A stretch of 64,000 bases of DNA. Source: Chlamydiota bacterium (lineage in GTDB: Bacteria > Chlamydiota > Chlamydiia > Chlamydiales > Rhabdochlamydiaceae). This document shows, one piece after another, positions 18,351 through 27,956 of this stretch. Made by a program: the position numbers and the translations under genes. The stretch covers positions 62,001 to 126,000 of the forward strand of contig JAJFMD010000008.1 of assembly GCA_021772335.1 (NCBI GenBank), written 5' to 3'. Under the pieces are notes generated by a model. The model did no database searches, was not told where the DNA came from, and saw only the letters and a program-made list of their open reading frames with translations. How positions within the stretch are numbered: the stretch's first letter is position 1; every line of letters begins with the position of its first letter.

Positions 18351-20346
18351 ATCTTCCAAGTCAGAATATCAAAAGCTGATTGCAGAGATGCATGAGCATG
18401 ATCAACTCTATTATGGCAAAGCTCAGCCACAAATCTCCGATTTTGAATATGACCAGCTTGTAAAAAAGATTGAACAGATCGAAGAGGATCATCCTGAATG
18501 GGTTCTAGATTCTTCGCCAACGCAGCGTATTGGCGATGTGTTGACCGAAGGTTTTAAGCAGGTCTCTCATAAAGTGCCGATGCTCTCGCTTGCCAATACT
18601 TACTCGCGTGAAGAGGTCTCTGACTTTATCAAAAGAGTGCACAAGCTCCTTGGAAAAAATGAGGTGGAGTTTTGTGCTGAACTGAAGATGGATGGTGTCG
18701 CAGTCTCTGTTCTCTATAAAAATGGGAAATATGCGCGTGCTGTGACCCGAGGTAATGGAAAAAAAGGGGACGATATCACAGCGAATTTCAAGACAGTGAC
18801 GACATTGCCTCTTGAGCTGCATGGGAAAAATATTCCCGATGAGATCGAAGTGCGCGGCGAAGCGTTTATGCTACTCGACAATTTTCGCGCTTTAAATAAG
18901 CAGCGAGAAGAAGAGGGACACGAACCATTTGCTAATCCGCGCAATGCGACAGCAGGCTCTTTAAAAATGCTCAATCCTAAGGAAGTTTCTAAGCGTAAGA
19001 TTAAAGTGATTTTTTACGGCCTTGCCGATCCTAAAGAAGTGGGCCTAGAAACACAATACGCGGCACACCAGTGGATGCAGAAAGCAGGCCTTCCCTCTTT
19101 TTCAGAGCACCATCGCATGCATTGTCATAGTATTGATAAAATCTTTCATTTTGCTGATCAAGTAGAAAAAGAGCGTGCTAAATTGCCTTTTGAAATTGAT
19201 GGAATTGTTATTAAGGTTGATCAGCTGAAATTGCATCCTAAACTCGGTGTCACAGGAAAATCTCCCCGTTTTGCTGTCGCTTATAAATTTGCTCCTGAGC
19301 AAGCGTTATCAAAAATTAAAGATATCACAGTGCAAGTGGGGCGAACAGGTGTGCTGACTCCCGTTGCTGAACTCGAGCCAACTCAATTAGCCGGTAGCAC
19401 AATTTCACGTGCGACATTGCATAACCAAGATGAGATCAAACGTAAAGATATACGTATCGGTGATACTGTTGTGATTGAAAAAGGGGGCGATGTCATTCCC
19501 AAAGTGGTTAGCGTTGATGAAAAGAAGCGCGCTGAAAACTCTAAAGAATGGGAAATGCCAAGCCACTGTCCGAGCTGCAATACTCATGTGATTCATAAGA
19601 AAGGCGAGGTCGCTGTCCGCTGCCCAAATAGTAAAGGATGCCCTGATCAAAAGCTTACTCAACTAATCTTTTTTGCGAGTAAAAATGCGATGGATATTGA
19701 GCATCTTGGCGATAAAATTGTGCAGATGCTTGTTGAAAAAGGGCTCATTGAGTCTTTTTCTGATATATACCGTTTAACAGCTGAAGATCTTGCAGGACTT
19801 GAAGGATTCAAAGAAAAATCAATCGAAAATCTATTAAATAGCATTAATGCTTCATATGATGTGCCCCTCGATCGCTTTATCTTTGCACTTGGAATCAAAT
19901 TTGTAGGCACAGGTGCTGCAGACATCTTAGCACGGGAAGCGGGGAGTATAAAAAAACTCTCTGAAATGACCGAAGAAGATCTTACCGAAATAGAAGGGAT
20001 TGGCGAAAAGACAGCGCATTCAATTGTCACTTATTTTGAAGATGAAAATCACCTTAAAGAGATTGAAGAGTTATTTGAGCTTGGCGTCAAACCACAAAAG
20101 CCTGCTCGTCAATCGATGAGCCATCCGTTTTCTGGGAAAACATTTGTTTTGACTGGAACTTTAGAAGAATTTACTCGCAGTGAAGCGGGTGATTTGATTA
20201 AAAAACGTGGGGGGAAAGTTTCAAGTTCTGTAAGCAGTAAAACAGATTATGTGCTTGCTGGAGAAGATCCCGGTTCTAAATATAATAAAGCAAAAAAACT
20301 CGGCATTAAAGTCCTTTCTGAAAGCGAATTCAAAAAACTTGTATAA
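18340..20346 (+). CDS. ligA: NAD-dependent DNA ligase LigA
   Basis: 668 residues, usual length. The N-terminal Ia domain binds NMN. The adenylation site is Lys116 in ELKMDGVAV, at essentially the E. coli position. An OB fold, a four-Cys zinc finger (CPSC...C...C around residues 410-432), helix-hairpin-helix repeats (LEGFKEKSIENLL, IEGIGEKTAHSI) and a C-terminal BRCT domain (GKTFVLTGTLEEFTRSEAG) follow. The start codon is TTG at 18340, preceded by GAGGTGCGG inside the end of glgB; no nearby ATG preserves the conserved N-terminus. The glgB-ligA overlap suggests coupled translation. Confidence 0.94.
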   Translation: MKIKSSKSEYQKLIAEMHEHDQLYYGKAQPQISDFEYDQLVKKIEQIEEDHPEWVLDSSPTQRIGDVLTEGFKQVSHKVPMLSLANTYSREEVSDFIKRVHKLLGKNEVEFCAELKMDGVAVSVLYKNGKYARAVTRGNGKKGDDITANFKTVTTLPLELHGKNIPDEIEVRGEAFMLLDNFRALNKQREEEGHEPFANPRNATAGSLKMLNPKEVSKRKIKVIFYGLADPKEVGLETQYAAHQWMQKAGLPSFSEHHRMHCHSIDKIFHFADQVEKERAKLPFEIDGIVIKVDQLKLHPKLGVTGKSPRFAVAYKFAPEQALSKIKDITVQVGRTGVLTPVAELEPTQLAGSTISRATLHNQDEIKRKDIRIGDTVVIEKGGDVIPKVVSVDEKKRAENSKEWEMPSHCPSCNTHVIHKKGEVAVRCPNSKGCPDQKLTQLIFFASKNAMDIEHLGDKIVQMLVEKGLIESFSDIYRLTAEDLAGLEGFKEKSIENLLNSINASYDVPLDRFIFALGIKFVGTGAADILAREAGSIKKLSEMTEEDLTEIEGIGEKTAHSIVTYFEDENHLKEIEELFELGVKPQKPARQSMSHPFSGKTFVLTGTLEEFTRSEAGDLIKKRGGKVSSSVSSKTDYVLAGEDPGSKYNKAKKLGIKVLSESEFKKLV

Positions 20347-20417
20347 AAAGTTTGCGCATTAATATTAAATATATTAATTAGTAATTAACAACTCTAATTT
20401 GTTTATGTGGAGATATT

Positions 20418-21008
20418 ATGCGTAAATCATGGTTTCAATGTAGCGTCCTTGGAGGCCTAATCGTTTTTGTTTGGGGTCTTCTTTCTTGGATGGTTCTTCC
20501 TTGGCATGCTGCTTCAATGGAGCGTTTTACCGATGAAGAAGCCGTTGCAGATGTAATTCGAGAGAATACAACACGGGATGGAATTTATATCCTTCCTAAC
20601 ATGCACGATAGTAAAATAAAAGGATCTCAATCTGAGATTCAAAGACAATATGAAGAAAGTGAGATGATCTTGCAAGATGGTCCTTTAATGTTCTCGTCTA
20701 TTAAAATGACTGGAACAGACCCTATGAGAGCTTCTTCATTTGTTCGTTCGTTAATAATTCAAATCGCTGGTGCTTTTTTAATCACCTGGCTTCTATTACA
20801 GACGCGTGGTTTGACTTATATGGGAAAAGTGTGGTTTGTATCTTGTATCGCATTTATTGTGGCGATTTTGTGCTACCTACCTGCTTGGAATTGGATGTTT
20901 TTCCCGCCAGCATACGTGATTTTAAATATGATTGATCTCGTTATCGGTTGGTTTTTAGCGGGGCTAGTAATTGCTCGTTATGCGCAATTCCCCAAAAAAG
21001 CAAAGTAA
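20418..21008 (+). CDS. Small inner-membrane protein of unknown function
   Basis: 196 residues. One N-terminal membrane segment (about 8-28) precedes a soluble stretch of about 75 residues with acidic/polar character (FTDEEAVADVIRENTTRDGIYILPN). Three membrane helices follow (about 108-128, 134-155, 160-182). The start is well marked by GGAG seven bases before the ATG. I do not recognise the family, although the same layout occurs in conserved hypothetical membrane proteins of several phyla. A strong terminator follows immediately, so it is the last gene of its transcript. Confidence 0.7.
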   Translation: MRKSWFQCSVLGGLIVFVWGLLSWMVLPWHAASMERFTDEEAVADVIRENTTRDGIYILPNMHDSKIKGSQSEIQRQYEESEMILQDGPLMFSSIKMTGTDPMRASSFVRSLIIQIAGAFLITWLLLQTRGLTYMGKVWFVSCIAFIVAILCYLPAWNWMFFPPAYVILNMIDLVIGWFLAGLVIARYAQFPKKAK

Positions 21009-21035
21009 TACTACTTTAAGTGACCTCTTTTTTTT

Positions 21036-21067
21036 CACCTTGGAAGTTTTTCTTCCAAGGTGTTTTT
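21036..21067 (+). terminator. Rho-independent terminator
   Basis: Perfect 11-bp stem CACCTTGGAAG / CTTCCAAGGTG with a TTTTT loop, followed by TTTTTCATTT on the plus strand. It ends the transcript of the membrane-protein gene at 20418. The minus strand lacks a U tract, so termination of miaB here is less certain. Confidence 0.85.
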
Positions 21068-21070
21068 CAT

Positions 21071-22417
21071 TTAGCAATTAGCGACTAAGGAAGGAGAGTT
21101 TGCGATTTCACCTATGAGTGTTTGATGACCAAAGCTGTGAAGCTTAACGGTCTGCAGAGTTCCAATGAGTTCTTGATTACCTGGAAAGATGACCTTCTTC
21201 CAACAGCGCGTACGTCCTTTGACATTTCGTTGGTCGCGATTCCATTTTTCAACGAGAACTTCAACCTCTTGTCCAATCATTTCTTGTTGCTGCTCAGCAA
21301 ACTGTCTACGATGGAGATCAAGTAGGCGTTGCAGGCGATCTTGTTTCACCTCTTCAGGAATATCATCGCGCCAACGATAGGCAGGAGTTCCTTTTCTTTT
21401 GCTAAAGGCGTAGATAAAAGCAATCGAGTAGTTAATCTGTTCAAAGATATCGTAAGTTTGCTGAAATTCATCATCAGTTTCACTAGGAAATCCAACAATG
21501 ATATCGGTACCAAGACGGGCATTAGGAACAATCTCTTTTAATTGAGCAACTTTTTCGAGGTATTGCTCGAGATTGTAGATGCGGTGCATTTTTCTTAAGA
21601 TACGATCAGAGCCTGCTTGCAAGGGGAAATGCACAAATTCACAGGGCGAGGGAAGATCACGGATTGCTTGCATTAGTTCTACTGTAATGTCAACAGGATG
21701 AGAGGTCATAAAGCGGACGCGCTCAATCCCTGGAATCTGATCGATTTTATAAAGAAGATCGTGAAAAAGACAGTTCCATTCAGGTTGATCCTTGCCGTAG
21801 CTATTGACGTTTTGTCCAAGCAGTGTGATTTCTTTATAGCCTTTATCGGCTAGCTGACGGCATTCAGCCACGATGCTCTCAGGGGAGCGGGAGACTTCTT
21901 GACCGCGCGTATAAGGAACAACGCAGTAGGTGCAATATTTATCGCAGCCACGGATAATTGAGACATAAGCTTTTACCTTGTCATCACGCTTAGCGACAAA
22001 ATAATCGAGATTTTCTTCGTATTTATCATCAGTACGGATGCTTTTTTGACCCGTATCGATCACTTCGTCGAGAACTTCGTTGAGATTGGTGATATTATTT
22101 GTTCCTAGGACAAAATCGATATTGGGTAGCTTGCGAAAGAGAGTCTCTTTCTTCGCCATCGCCATGCAACCAGTAACCCCAATAATAGATCTTCTATCTT
22201 TTTTTCGCCCTAACTGGCCTATTTTCCCCATGACCTTGCGTTCCGCAAGATCACGAATTGAGCAGGTATTATATAGGAGAAGATCGGCATTGCCCTCGTC
22301 ATCGGAGCGCTGCAGACCTCGTTTTTCCAATTGCCCGACGAGGATCTCGGTATCGAGCTCATTCATCTGACAGCCATATGTACGAATAAAAAATGTCTTA
22401 GGGTTTAAGCGATCCAT
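21071..22417 (-). CDS. miaB: tRNA-2-methylthio-N6-dimethylallyladenosine synthase MiaB
   Basis: Radical-SAM methylthiotransferase acting on i6A37 of tRNAs reading UNN codons. 448 residues. The UPF0004 domain has cysteines in YGCQMNELD, NTCSIR and TGCMAM. The radical-SAM motif is CDKYCTYCVVPYTRGQE, followed by the typical GQNVNSYG and LPLQAGSD-like (FPLQAGSDRILRKMHR) strands. The C-terminus is a TRAM RNA-binding domain. It is convergent with the membrane-protein gene and stands alone. Confidence 0.94.
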   Translation of the reverse strand: MDRLNPKTFFIRTYGCQMNELDTEILVGQLEKRGLQRSDDEGNADLLLYNTCSIRDLAERKVMGKIGQLGRKKDRRSIIGVTGCMAMAKKETLFRKLPNIDFVLGTNNITNLNEVLDEVIDTGQKSIRTDDKYEENLDYFVAKRDDKVKAYVSIIRGCDKYCTYCVVPYTRGQEVSRSPESIVAECRQLADKGYKEITLLGQNVNSYGKDQPEWNCLFHDLLYKIDQIPGIERVRFMTSHPVDITVELMQAIRDLPSPCEFVHFPLQAGSDRILRKMHRIYNLEQYLEKVAQLKEIVPNARLGTDIIVGFPSETDDEFQQTYDIFEQINYSIAFIYAFSKRKGTPAYRWRDDIPEEVKQDRLQRLLDLHRRQFAEQQQEMIGQEVEVLVEKWNRDQRNVKGRTRCWKKVIFPGNQELIGTLQTVKLHSFGHQTLIGEIANSPSLVANC

Positions 22418-22730
22418 TAAGCACCTATAAGTTATAGGGAGAATAGTTTAGAAAAAACCATCTCTTCCGTAAAGCAAAATGGTCAGTTGAAAATTTTTCC
22501 TGTCTAGAGGTCGGTGCATATAGAGGCTACTGGGAAAAGAGCTCTGTTATATAAAATTTTTTATTAGATATATCAAAAAGAAATAAAGTTCCAAATGTAA
22601 AGTCGCATGGTAAAATCTTGGTTTTCATACAAACTGATTATTTGTCGCGATTAAAGAGAAGTTTATACGGCATCTAAGGATCATGGGCATAATATGTGCT
22701 TGCTTTCTTAGAAATTGTCTCAAATTCAGC
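22418..22730. other. Intergenic stretch between miaB and rplM
   Basis: About 310 bases of AT-rich DNA between the divergent starts of miaB and rplM. I see no gene, tRNA or strong hairpin. The only open frame (30 codons from 22683) has no family character. It presumably holds the miaB promoter on the left. Confidence 0.5.
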
Positions 22731-22759
22731 TTGGCAAAAATCCTTCTTAGTCCTAAACT
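22731..22759 (+). promoter_or_regulatory. Candidate promoter of rplM-rpsI
   Basis: TTGGCA at 22731-22736, a 17-base spacer and TAAACT at 22754-22759. The predicted start lies about 15-25 bases before the rplM start codons, giving a short leader. Match by eye only. Confidence 0.4.
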
Positions 22760-22780
22760 ACAACGCTTAATTTAAAGCTA

Positions 22781-23245
22781 ATGAGCTGTACTATGACCTT
22801 GAATAAGAAGAATCAAACATTTCTTTTAACTAAAGAGCAGGCGCTAAAAGAACAACGCTGGCTTATCCTCGATGCAAAAGGTAAATGCTTAGGACGTTTA
22901 TCTTCTGAAATTGCTAAAATTTTACGTGGCAAGCATAAGCCAACATTTACTCCTCATATGGATAGTGGTGATGGCGTGATTGTGATCAATGCAGAGGGAG
23001 TTGCTGTAACAGGTTCTAAAGACGCTCAAAAAATCTATCGTTATTACACAGGTTGGATTGGCGGTCTTCGTGAGATTCCTTTTCGCATTATGCAAGCTCG
23101 CAAGCCCGATTACATTATCCGTCACGCAGTGAAAGGGATGATGCCTAAGACCCGTCAAGGTAAAGCTCAATTAAAAAGATTACGAATCTTCAAAGGCACC
23201 GAGCATGGACTTCAAGCTCAGCAGCCTGTAGTCGTCAATATTTAA
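22781..23245 (+). CDS. rplM: 50S ribosomal protein L13
   Basis: Ribosomal protein L13, 154 residues from ATG 22781 or 150 from ATG 22793. Family signatures include RWLILDAKGKCLGRLSSEIA, LRGKHKPTFTPHMDSGD, and HAVKGMMPKTRQGKAQLKRL near the C-terminus. rpsI follows after eight bases, the standard L13-S9 operon. Confidence 0.96.
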   Translation: MSCTMTLNKKNQTFLLTKEQALKEQRWLILDAKGKCLGRLSSEIAKILRGKHKPTFTPHMDSGDGVIVINAEGVAVTGSKDAQKIYRYYTGWIGGLREIPFRIMQARKPDYIIRHAVKGMMPKTRQGKAQLKRLRIFKGTEHGLQAQQPVVVNI

Positions 23246-23253
23246 GGTAAACA

Positions 23254-23652
23254 ATGACAAAGAATAAAGCAGAAAAAATTGGAATCGGCCGACGCAAAAC
23301 AGCAGTAGCATCAGTGCGTCTTTCCCGAGGAAGTGGAAAAATTACTGTAAACCGTCTCCCTTTTCAGGAGTACTTTGCTTCTGAAGTGCAAAGAAAGACT
23401 ATTCTTGAGCCGATCACACAGTGTTCAGATCTCGCTAATTATAATCTTACTGTTCGCATTAAAGGTGGCGGAAAAGAAGCTCAAGCAACAGCTTTTCGTC
23501 TCGGAGTTTCCCGTGCACTTGTTATGGAAGATGAAACACGTCGCCAAGAGCTAAAAGCTAAAGGATTTCTTACACGCGATCCTCGTAAAAAAGAGCGCAA
23601 GAAATACGGTTTGGCTGGAGCTCGTAAATCATTCCAGTTTTCTAAACGTTAA
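23254..23652 (+). CDS. rpsI: 30S ribosomal protein S9
   Basis: 132 residues with the S9 N-terminal GIGRRKTAVASVRLS, the GGGKEAQATAFRLGVSRAL core, and the basic C-terminal tail ending in KSFQFSKR that reaches the P site. Second gene of the rplM-rpsI operon; an intrinsic terminator follows 26 bases later. Confidence 0.97.
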   Translation: MTKNKAEKIGIGRRKTAVASVRLSRGSGKITVNRLPFQEYFASEVQRKTILEPITQCSDLANYNLTVRIKGGGKEAQATAFRLGVSRALVMEDETRRQELKAKGFLTRDPRKKERKKYGLAGARKSFQFSKR

Positions 23653-23678
23653 GCTTTTTCAGAGAAACTATTCTATTC

Positions 23679-23711
23679 AAGGCAGAAAGATCGATCTTTC
23701 TGCCTTTTTTT
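23679..23711 (+). terminator. Rho-independent terminator of rplM-rpsI
   Basis: Inverted repeat AAGGCAGAAAGATC / GATCTTTCTGCCTT followed by a T run on the plus strand. It lies between rpsI and the convergent PAP2 gene, whose last base touches it. Confidence 0.85.
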
Positions 23712-24432
23712 ATGTCTTTATCGTTTTAAGTCGGGAAGCAAGGTTTTCAAACCAGCGAATAACTGAATTGCTTAAAGGTGTGTAGTAGGCGCTCGCATAA
23801 GCGATAAGAGTAATGCTGCCGCTGCCAATAAGGATATCGGTAGGCCAATGCGCTCCAGCAACTAAGCGGGGCAGACAGAGGAAGAGAGAATAGGCCCAAG
23901 CTCCTATTGCATAACGTTTTGGTGCAAATCGCATGTAGCAAGAGGCGAAAAGCAGAGCTGTTGTCGCATGATCTCCTGGAAAGCATTTCAAGGATTGGTC
24001 TTTAATAGAAATTGAGGGGAATAGCTTTGTTAACCGGATTACATCGGGAAGAATGATAGAAGGGCTCGGACGGTGAAACTGCCATAACCGGTAGAATAAA
24101 AGGCGATTGAGTATAAAGATAACAAAAGCGATGTAAAATGCTGTGAAAAATGAGTGAGCGACACAATGGCTCCTTTTCTCCTTTGGGAGATGAAAAAATG
24201 CGGCAATACAGAAAAGCAAGATAATGATGTCTTCGATCCAATCTGCTGCCCTACTGTTATTGAAGAGCCAGAAAGAAGGGGCATTCGTAAGCAAATAGTT
24301 AAATACGCGAAAGAGCTTTTCGTCAAATAGAGCCCATAGCTGTTGAGTTGGAGGGCAAAGAAAGCTTAAAATTGCAATACACGCAATACTAAAAGCTAAT
24401 CCTAATTGTTTGATGTTCCATTCTGTGATCAT
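23710..24432 (-). CDS. PAP2-family membrane phosphatase
   Basis: About 240 residues with several membrane helices and the three acid-phosphatase motifs: an Arg-Pro motif (RLWQFHRPSP), CFPGDHATTALLFAS, and RLVAGAHWPTDILIG. Such enzymes dephosphorylate lipid pyrophosphates or phosphatidylglycerol phosphate. The operon with LPS-export permeases makes a lipid A 1-phosphatase or undecaprenyl-pyrophosphate phosphatase plausible, but this is inference. The ATG at 24432 (MITEWNIK) overlaps the lptG stop by ATGA, so I prefer it to the longer frame starting at 24555. Confidence 0.85.
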   Translation of the reverse strand: MITEWNIKQLGLAFSIACIAILSFLCPPTQQLWALFDEKLFRVFNYLLTNAPSFWLFNNSRAADWIEDIIILLFCIAAFFHLPKEKRSHCVAHSFFTAFYIAFVIFILNRLLFYRLWQFHRPSPSIILPDVIRLTKLFPSISIKDQSLKCFPGDHATTALLFASCYMRFAPKRYAIGAWAYSLFLCLPRLVAGAHWPTDILIGSGSITLIAYASAYYTPLSNSVIRWFENLASRLKTIKT

Positions 24433-25487
24433 GCGCGCCTCAAGGTGTTTCGAATCGCGAGTCCTGCTGTAATTGCAAAGGGTACTCCGATTGCAAATAA
24501 AGGGGGAATACGCTGATTTTTTCCAAGAATAACTAAAGCGTCGAGCAAAGCGCAATAGCCCGTTAAGCTGACAATCGCCAGAGCATATAACCCAATTTTT
24601 GCATCAAAGCGGGAGTAGTTAATGCAAAAGGGGATAATGAGCATGACAATGAAGGGCGATAGCCAAGGAATGCAGAGTTTGTAGAGGAGGTAGGTCATCA
24701 CCTCCGCATTGAAGTACATAGTTTGGTGATGGCGTAGAAGCGTAAACAAACGAGAAATGCTCGCTGATTCAACAGCGATATATCCCTTGCGTGTTACATT
24801 GTCTGGTAATTGGAAAGCGTCAAATATGATTTCCTTATGAGAGGAAGCTTTGATCAGCTTTTGATTTTCATCGCGTGCAAAATATTCAGCAAAATACGCT
24901 GTAGCTTTTGTCCCTTCCAAATTTAAACGTTTGATTCTCCATAAATCATCGCTGCTTTTAAGCCAGATTGCATTCTCATAACAGTGATTCAGTGTGTTGT
25001 ATTTTTGAAAAATCAAATGAGATCCATCTTCTAATTGAATGTTGCTTAGATGGTTGCTTTGCTTATCCTTCTTTTTTAAAAACTGAAAGTTGAAAGAATC
25101 ACAATAATTGAGTGATCGCGGTAAGATCACTTCATTGTTGAAGTAACTGATCACAAGTGCACATGATGCAAGATAGAGCAGGGGACGGGTAATCTGATTA
25201 ATCGAAATTCCCGCAGCTCTTAATGCGAGCAGCTCGCGATTTTTATTCAGCTCTAAGAGAACTTTCATCGTCGCGATCATTAAAGAGAGGGGCATCAATA
25301 AGTCGAGTCGCTTGCAAAACTGGGCGAGATAGTAAAGAGCAACACTTCCAAGCGGAGGACCGCTCTTAAGCAAAATTTGAGAGTTCAGGGCATAATCGAT
25401 CATCAAAAAGAGAAGAAAGAATCCGAGTAAAAAACCGCCAAAATAAACAGCTGTGTTTTTTAGTAGATATCTCCGATAGAGAGGCAT
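24429..25487 (-). CDS. lptG: LptF/LptG-family permease (LptG-like)
   Basis: 352 residues of the YjgP/YjgQ family, a membrane subunit of the LptB2FG ABC transporter that extracts LPS/LOS toward the outer membrane. Three N-terminal helices and three C-terminal helices flank a periplasmic beta-jellyroll region (about 140-250). The family motif ELxxxRAAGIS is present as NRELLALRAAGISINQITRP. It starts two bases after the end of the other permease gene. Assignment of F versus G rests on order and is less certain than family membership. Confidence 0.8.
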   Translation of the reverse strand: MPLYRRYLLKNTAVYFGGFLLGFFLLFLMIDYALNSQILLKSGPPLGSVALYYLAQFCKRLDLLMPLSLMIATMKVLLELNKNRELLALRAAGISINQITRPLLYLASCALVISYFNNEVILPRSLNYCDSFNFQFLKKKDKQSNHLSNIQLEDGSHLIFQKYNTLNHCYENAIWLKSSDDLWRIKRLNLEGTKATAYFAEYFARDENQKLIKASSHKEIIFDAFQLPDNVTRKGYIAVESASISRLFTLLRHHQTMYFNAEVMTYLLYKLCIPWLSPFIVMLIIPFCINYSRFDAKIGLYALAIVSLTGYCALLDALVILGKNQRIPPLFAIGVPFAITAGLAIRNTLRRA

Positions 25488-25489
25488 GA

Positions 25490-26581
25490 TTAATACTGTC
25501 CCTTAGCTACACGGTTAAAGGCTCTTATAGAACAAAGAGTGATGGCTAGATGAGGTGTAAAATAAATCATCAATGCGAGATCCGTTCTCAGTGGCATCGA
25601 TTTTGCGCCACTATAACAGATTAAGTAAAACATTGCGAGTAGGGCGATTTTTACAACTTGACGGCGGTTTTGTGAGCGATGATGACAAATGCCAAAGGCA
25701 ATGCCAAGCAGAGCAAACGTTAATGGAGCTAAAGTAATAGAAAGGCGGCGGGTGACTTCTGCTCCTGTTTTTGATGCCCAAAATCCTTTAACATCGTGTT
25801 TTGCAATAGAGAGAAGCTCTCTTAAAGAGCGGTAGTCATCATCAATTAGCCAACTCTCTTTTCCGAGCAGTTGCCCCGCGGTTTCTTTGGGCATTTTGAT
25901 TTGCTCGAAATCTTCAATGAGAAGGGCATCAAAATCTTGGACTTCATTTTTTATAGGTGAAATCATAGTCACCTGTTTGCCAATCAAATCATCTTCATTC
26001 AAAATAAGCTGCTTAGCAAGTGTAATTGTTAAGCTCTCTTGGTTTCTATCTTTTGCAATTAAGATCACATCGTGGGCGCCTTCTCCCTGATTGACCTCTC
26101 CTGTAGAAACAAACAGATTTCTGATTTTAATCAATCCTCTACGTTGTAGAGAGAATAAGGGATTGATCTCAGTAATTTCAGTGACCAAATGTCTAGTGGC
26201 TAGTCTGCAACGCGGTGTGATCTCAGAGCCAAGAAGAAAGTCGCAAAAGCAGATAAAGCTCGCAGAAATTAAGAGAGGATACGCAATAGAGCTCAGTTTC
26301 ATTCCCGAGGCGCGTAGGGCTGTGAGTTCTTGAGAGAGACTTAAGCGGCGGACTAAACTCAATGTCGCAAACAACGAAGAGATTGGTAGGGCTAAAGGGA
26401 GTAAATAGGGGAGTTGAAAGAGAGTGAATTTAACCACAGCAAAAAAATTGGGAGATATCGCTGCAAAGCGCGCAATCTCTTGCAGACGAGTAACAAGCAT
26501 GGTTGCAACAATAGACAAAAGGCAGAGTAGAAATAGCTTAAAGTAATTTTTTGCTAAATAGCTCCACGCATGGGGAATCAT
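25490..26581 (-). CDS. lptF: LptF/LptG-family permease (LptF-like)
   Basis: First gene of the three-gene minus-strand operon (permease, permease, PAP2). About 363 residues from ATG 26581 (MIPHAWSYLAKNYFK); the frame extends to 26617 but the added residues are not membrane-like. It has the same six-helix plus periplasmic-domain layout and the QELTALRASGMKLSSIAYP motif. It is divergent from tilS, with about 60 bases between the starts. Chlamydia has the same permease pair next to tilS-ftsH (CT838-CT841, from memory). Confidence 0.8.
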   Translation of the reverse strand: MIPHAWSYLAKNYFKLFLLCLLSIVATMLVTRLQEIARFAAISPNFFAVVKFTLFQLPYLLPLALPISSLFATLSLVRRLSLSQELTALRASGMKLSSIAYPLLISASFICFCDFLLGSEITPRCRLATRHLVTEITEINPLFSLQRRGLIKIRNLFVSTGEVNQGEGAHDVILIAKDRNQESLTITLAKQLILNEDDLIGKQVTMISPIKNEVQDFDALLIEDFEQIKMPKETAGQLLGKESWLIDDDYRSLRELLSIAKHDVKGFWASKTGAEVTRRLSITLAPLTFALLGIAFGICHHRSQNRRQVVKIALLAMFYLICYSGAKSMPLRTDLALMIYFTPHLAITLCSIRAFNRVAKGQY

Positions 26582-26642
26582 AGGCGACCTCTGCGGCTGA
26601 GTATAATTGGTCAACAATTGTAAAAACAGTTAAAATTGAACC

Positions 26643-27956
26643 ATGTCTAATTGTTTAGTTGCTGATATTCATCACTTTTTGAAGGAAAAACTCCTTTTGG
26701 ATCATCCTGTCCTCATCGGACTATCTGGTGGACCTGATTCATTAGCTTTGTTCCATGTGCTCCTTGCAGAAAAACGCAACTTCCCTGTTCACATCGTTCA
26801 TATTGATCATGGATTGCGATTGGAGAGTACAAAAGAAGCTGAAGAGCTCAAAGCGTTAGCCTGTAAAGAGAAACTTCCTTTTCATTCCGTCCGCTTAACC
26901 TCGCAACCTTCGAGTAATATCGAAGAGTGGGCGCGGCAAGAGCGCTTAAGATTTTTCAAAAAAATCTATCAAGAAGTTGGAGCTCAGGCGCTTTTACTCG
27001 GTCATCAAAGCGACGAACAGCTCGAGACTGTTTTAAAAAGGCTCTTTGAAGGTGCTCATGCTAAGCATTATAGCGGAATGCAAAAAGAGTGCGAGATAGA
27101 TGGGATGCGCATCATCAGGCCATGCCTTTCTATTCCAAAGGAGGAGCTATGGAATTGGCTTAAAGCGCACCAACACACACCATTTGATGATGCTAGCAAC
27201 CGCAATTGTCAATTTCTACGAGCTCGGATGAGAGAGGAAATTATTCCGCTACTTGAGAGGAAATTTCAAAAGAATTTACGCAAAAATCTTTCCTATTTCT
27301 CTGAAACAATGAGCGAAATTAATAGCTATTTCAGTGATAAAATCATCTCCTATCTCGCTCATTTAAAAGAGGGTAGACTGGGTGTATCGCTAGATTTAAA
27401 TTCATGTCTTCCGTTAAAAAGGATTGAATTGCGCTATCTGCTTAAAGAGTTTTGTCAGCGCAGTCAAATTGAGCTATCGCGTGAGCAGTATAATTTGGCG
27501 ATAGATGCTCTAGAAAAAAACAGGGCAAATATTTGTCTTATTAAAGGGAGCTTTTATATTGACCGTGGGCTGTTATTTGTATTGAAAGCTCCATTGCAAG
27601 ATTTTCCAGATGAAGTAAAGCTCGAATCTCAGGTGATTAGGCAAGGGCCCTGGGAGTGGAAGGTTTTGCTTCAAGATTCTGAAATAAAAGAAGATAGAGA
27701 AAATACGCCAAGCTATCTCGATGGATCCTTTAAAATTTCTCTAGCAGAAGGTGACTATCTTTTAAAAAATGGGAGGGGGGACAAAAGACTGAAGAAATTG
27801 CGAGAAAATTACAAAACTCCCGCCTTTTTACGTCGATTTTTTCCTGTGATTTATCAAGATCAGAAATGTGTGTGGGATTTTCTTTCTTCTAATGATCACT
27901 GTTCAACGGCTGTGAAATGGTCGATCTCCTTAAAAATCAGCTTTGTCGGAAATTAA
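26643..27956 (+). CDS. tilS: tRNA(Ile)-lysidine synthase
   Basis: ATP-dependent modification of C34 in tRNA-Ile(CAU) to lysidine. 437 residues. The P-loop SGGPDSLALFHV is near the N-terminus, with IDHGLR and LLGHQSDEQLETVL motifs of the N-type ATP pyrophosphatase fold. TilS-specific middle and C-terminal domains follow (KTPAFLRRFFPVIYQD). Its position between the Lpt permeases and ftsH matches Chlamydia. Confidence 0.93.
   Translation: MSNCLVADIHHFLKEKLLLDHPVLIGLSGGPDSLALFHVLLAEKRNFPVHIVHIDHGLRLESTKEAEELKALACKEKLPFHSVRLTSQPSSNIEEWARQERLRFFKKIYQEVGAQALLLGHQSDEQLETVLKRLFEGAHAKHYSGMQKECEIDGMRIIRPCLSIPKEELWNWLKAHQHTPFDDASNRNCQFLRARMREEIIPLLERKFQKNLRKNLSYFSETMSEINSYFSDKIISYLAHLKEGRLGVSLDLNSCLPLKRIELRYLLKEFCQRSQIELSREQYNLAIDALEKNRANICLIKGSFYIDRGLLFVLKAPLQDFPDEVKLESQVIRQGPWEWKVLLQDSEIKEDRENTPSYLDGSFKISLAEGDYLLKNGRGDKRLKKLRENYKTPAFLRRFFPVIYQDQKCVWDFLSSNDHCSTAVKWSISLKISFVGN

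Noticed and set aside
21036-21067. Bidirectional use of the terminator for miaB
   Set aside because: The minus-strand RNA would have no U tract after the stem, so only plus-strand termination is supported.
22683-22775. 30-codon frame before rplM
   Set aside because: No ribosome-binding site, overlaps the candidate rplM promoter, and no family character.
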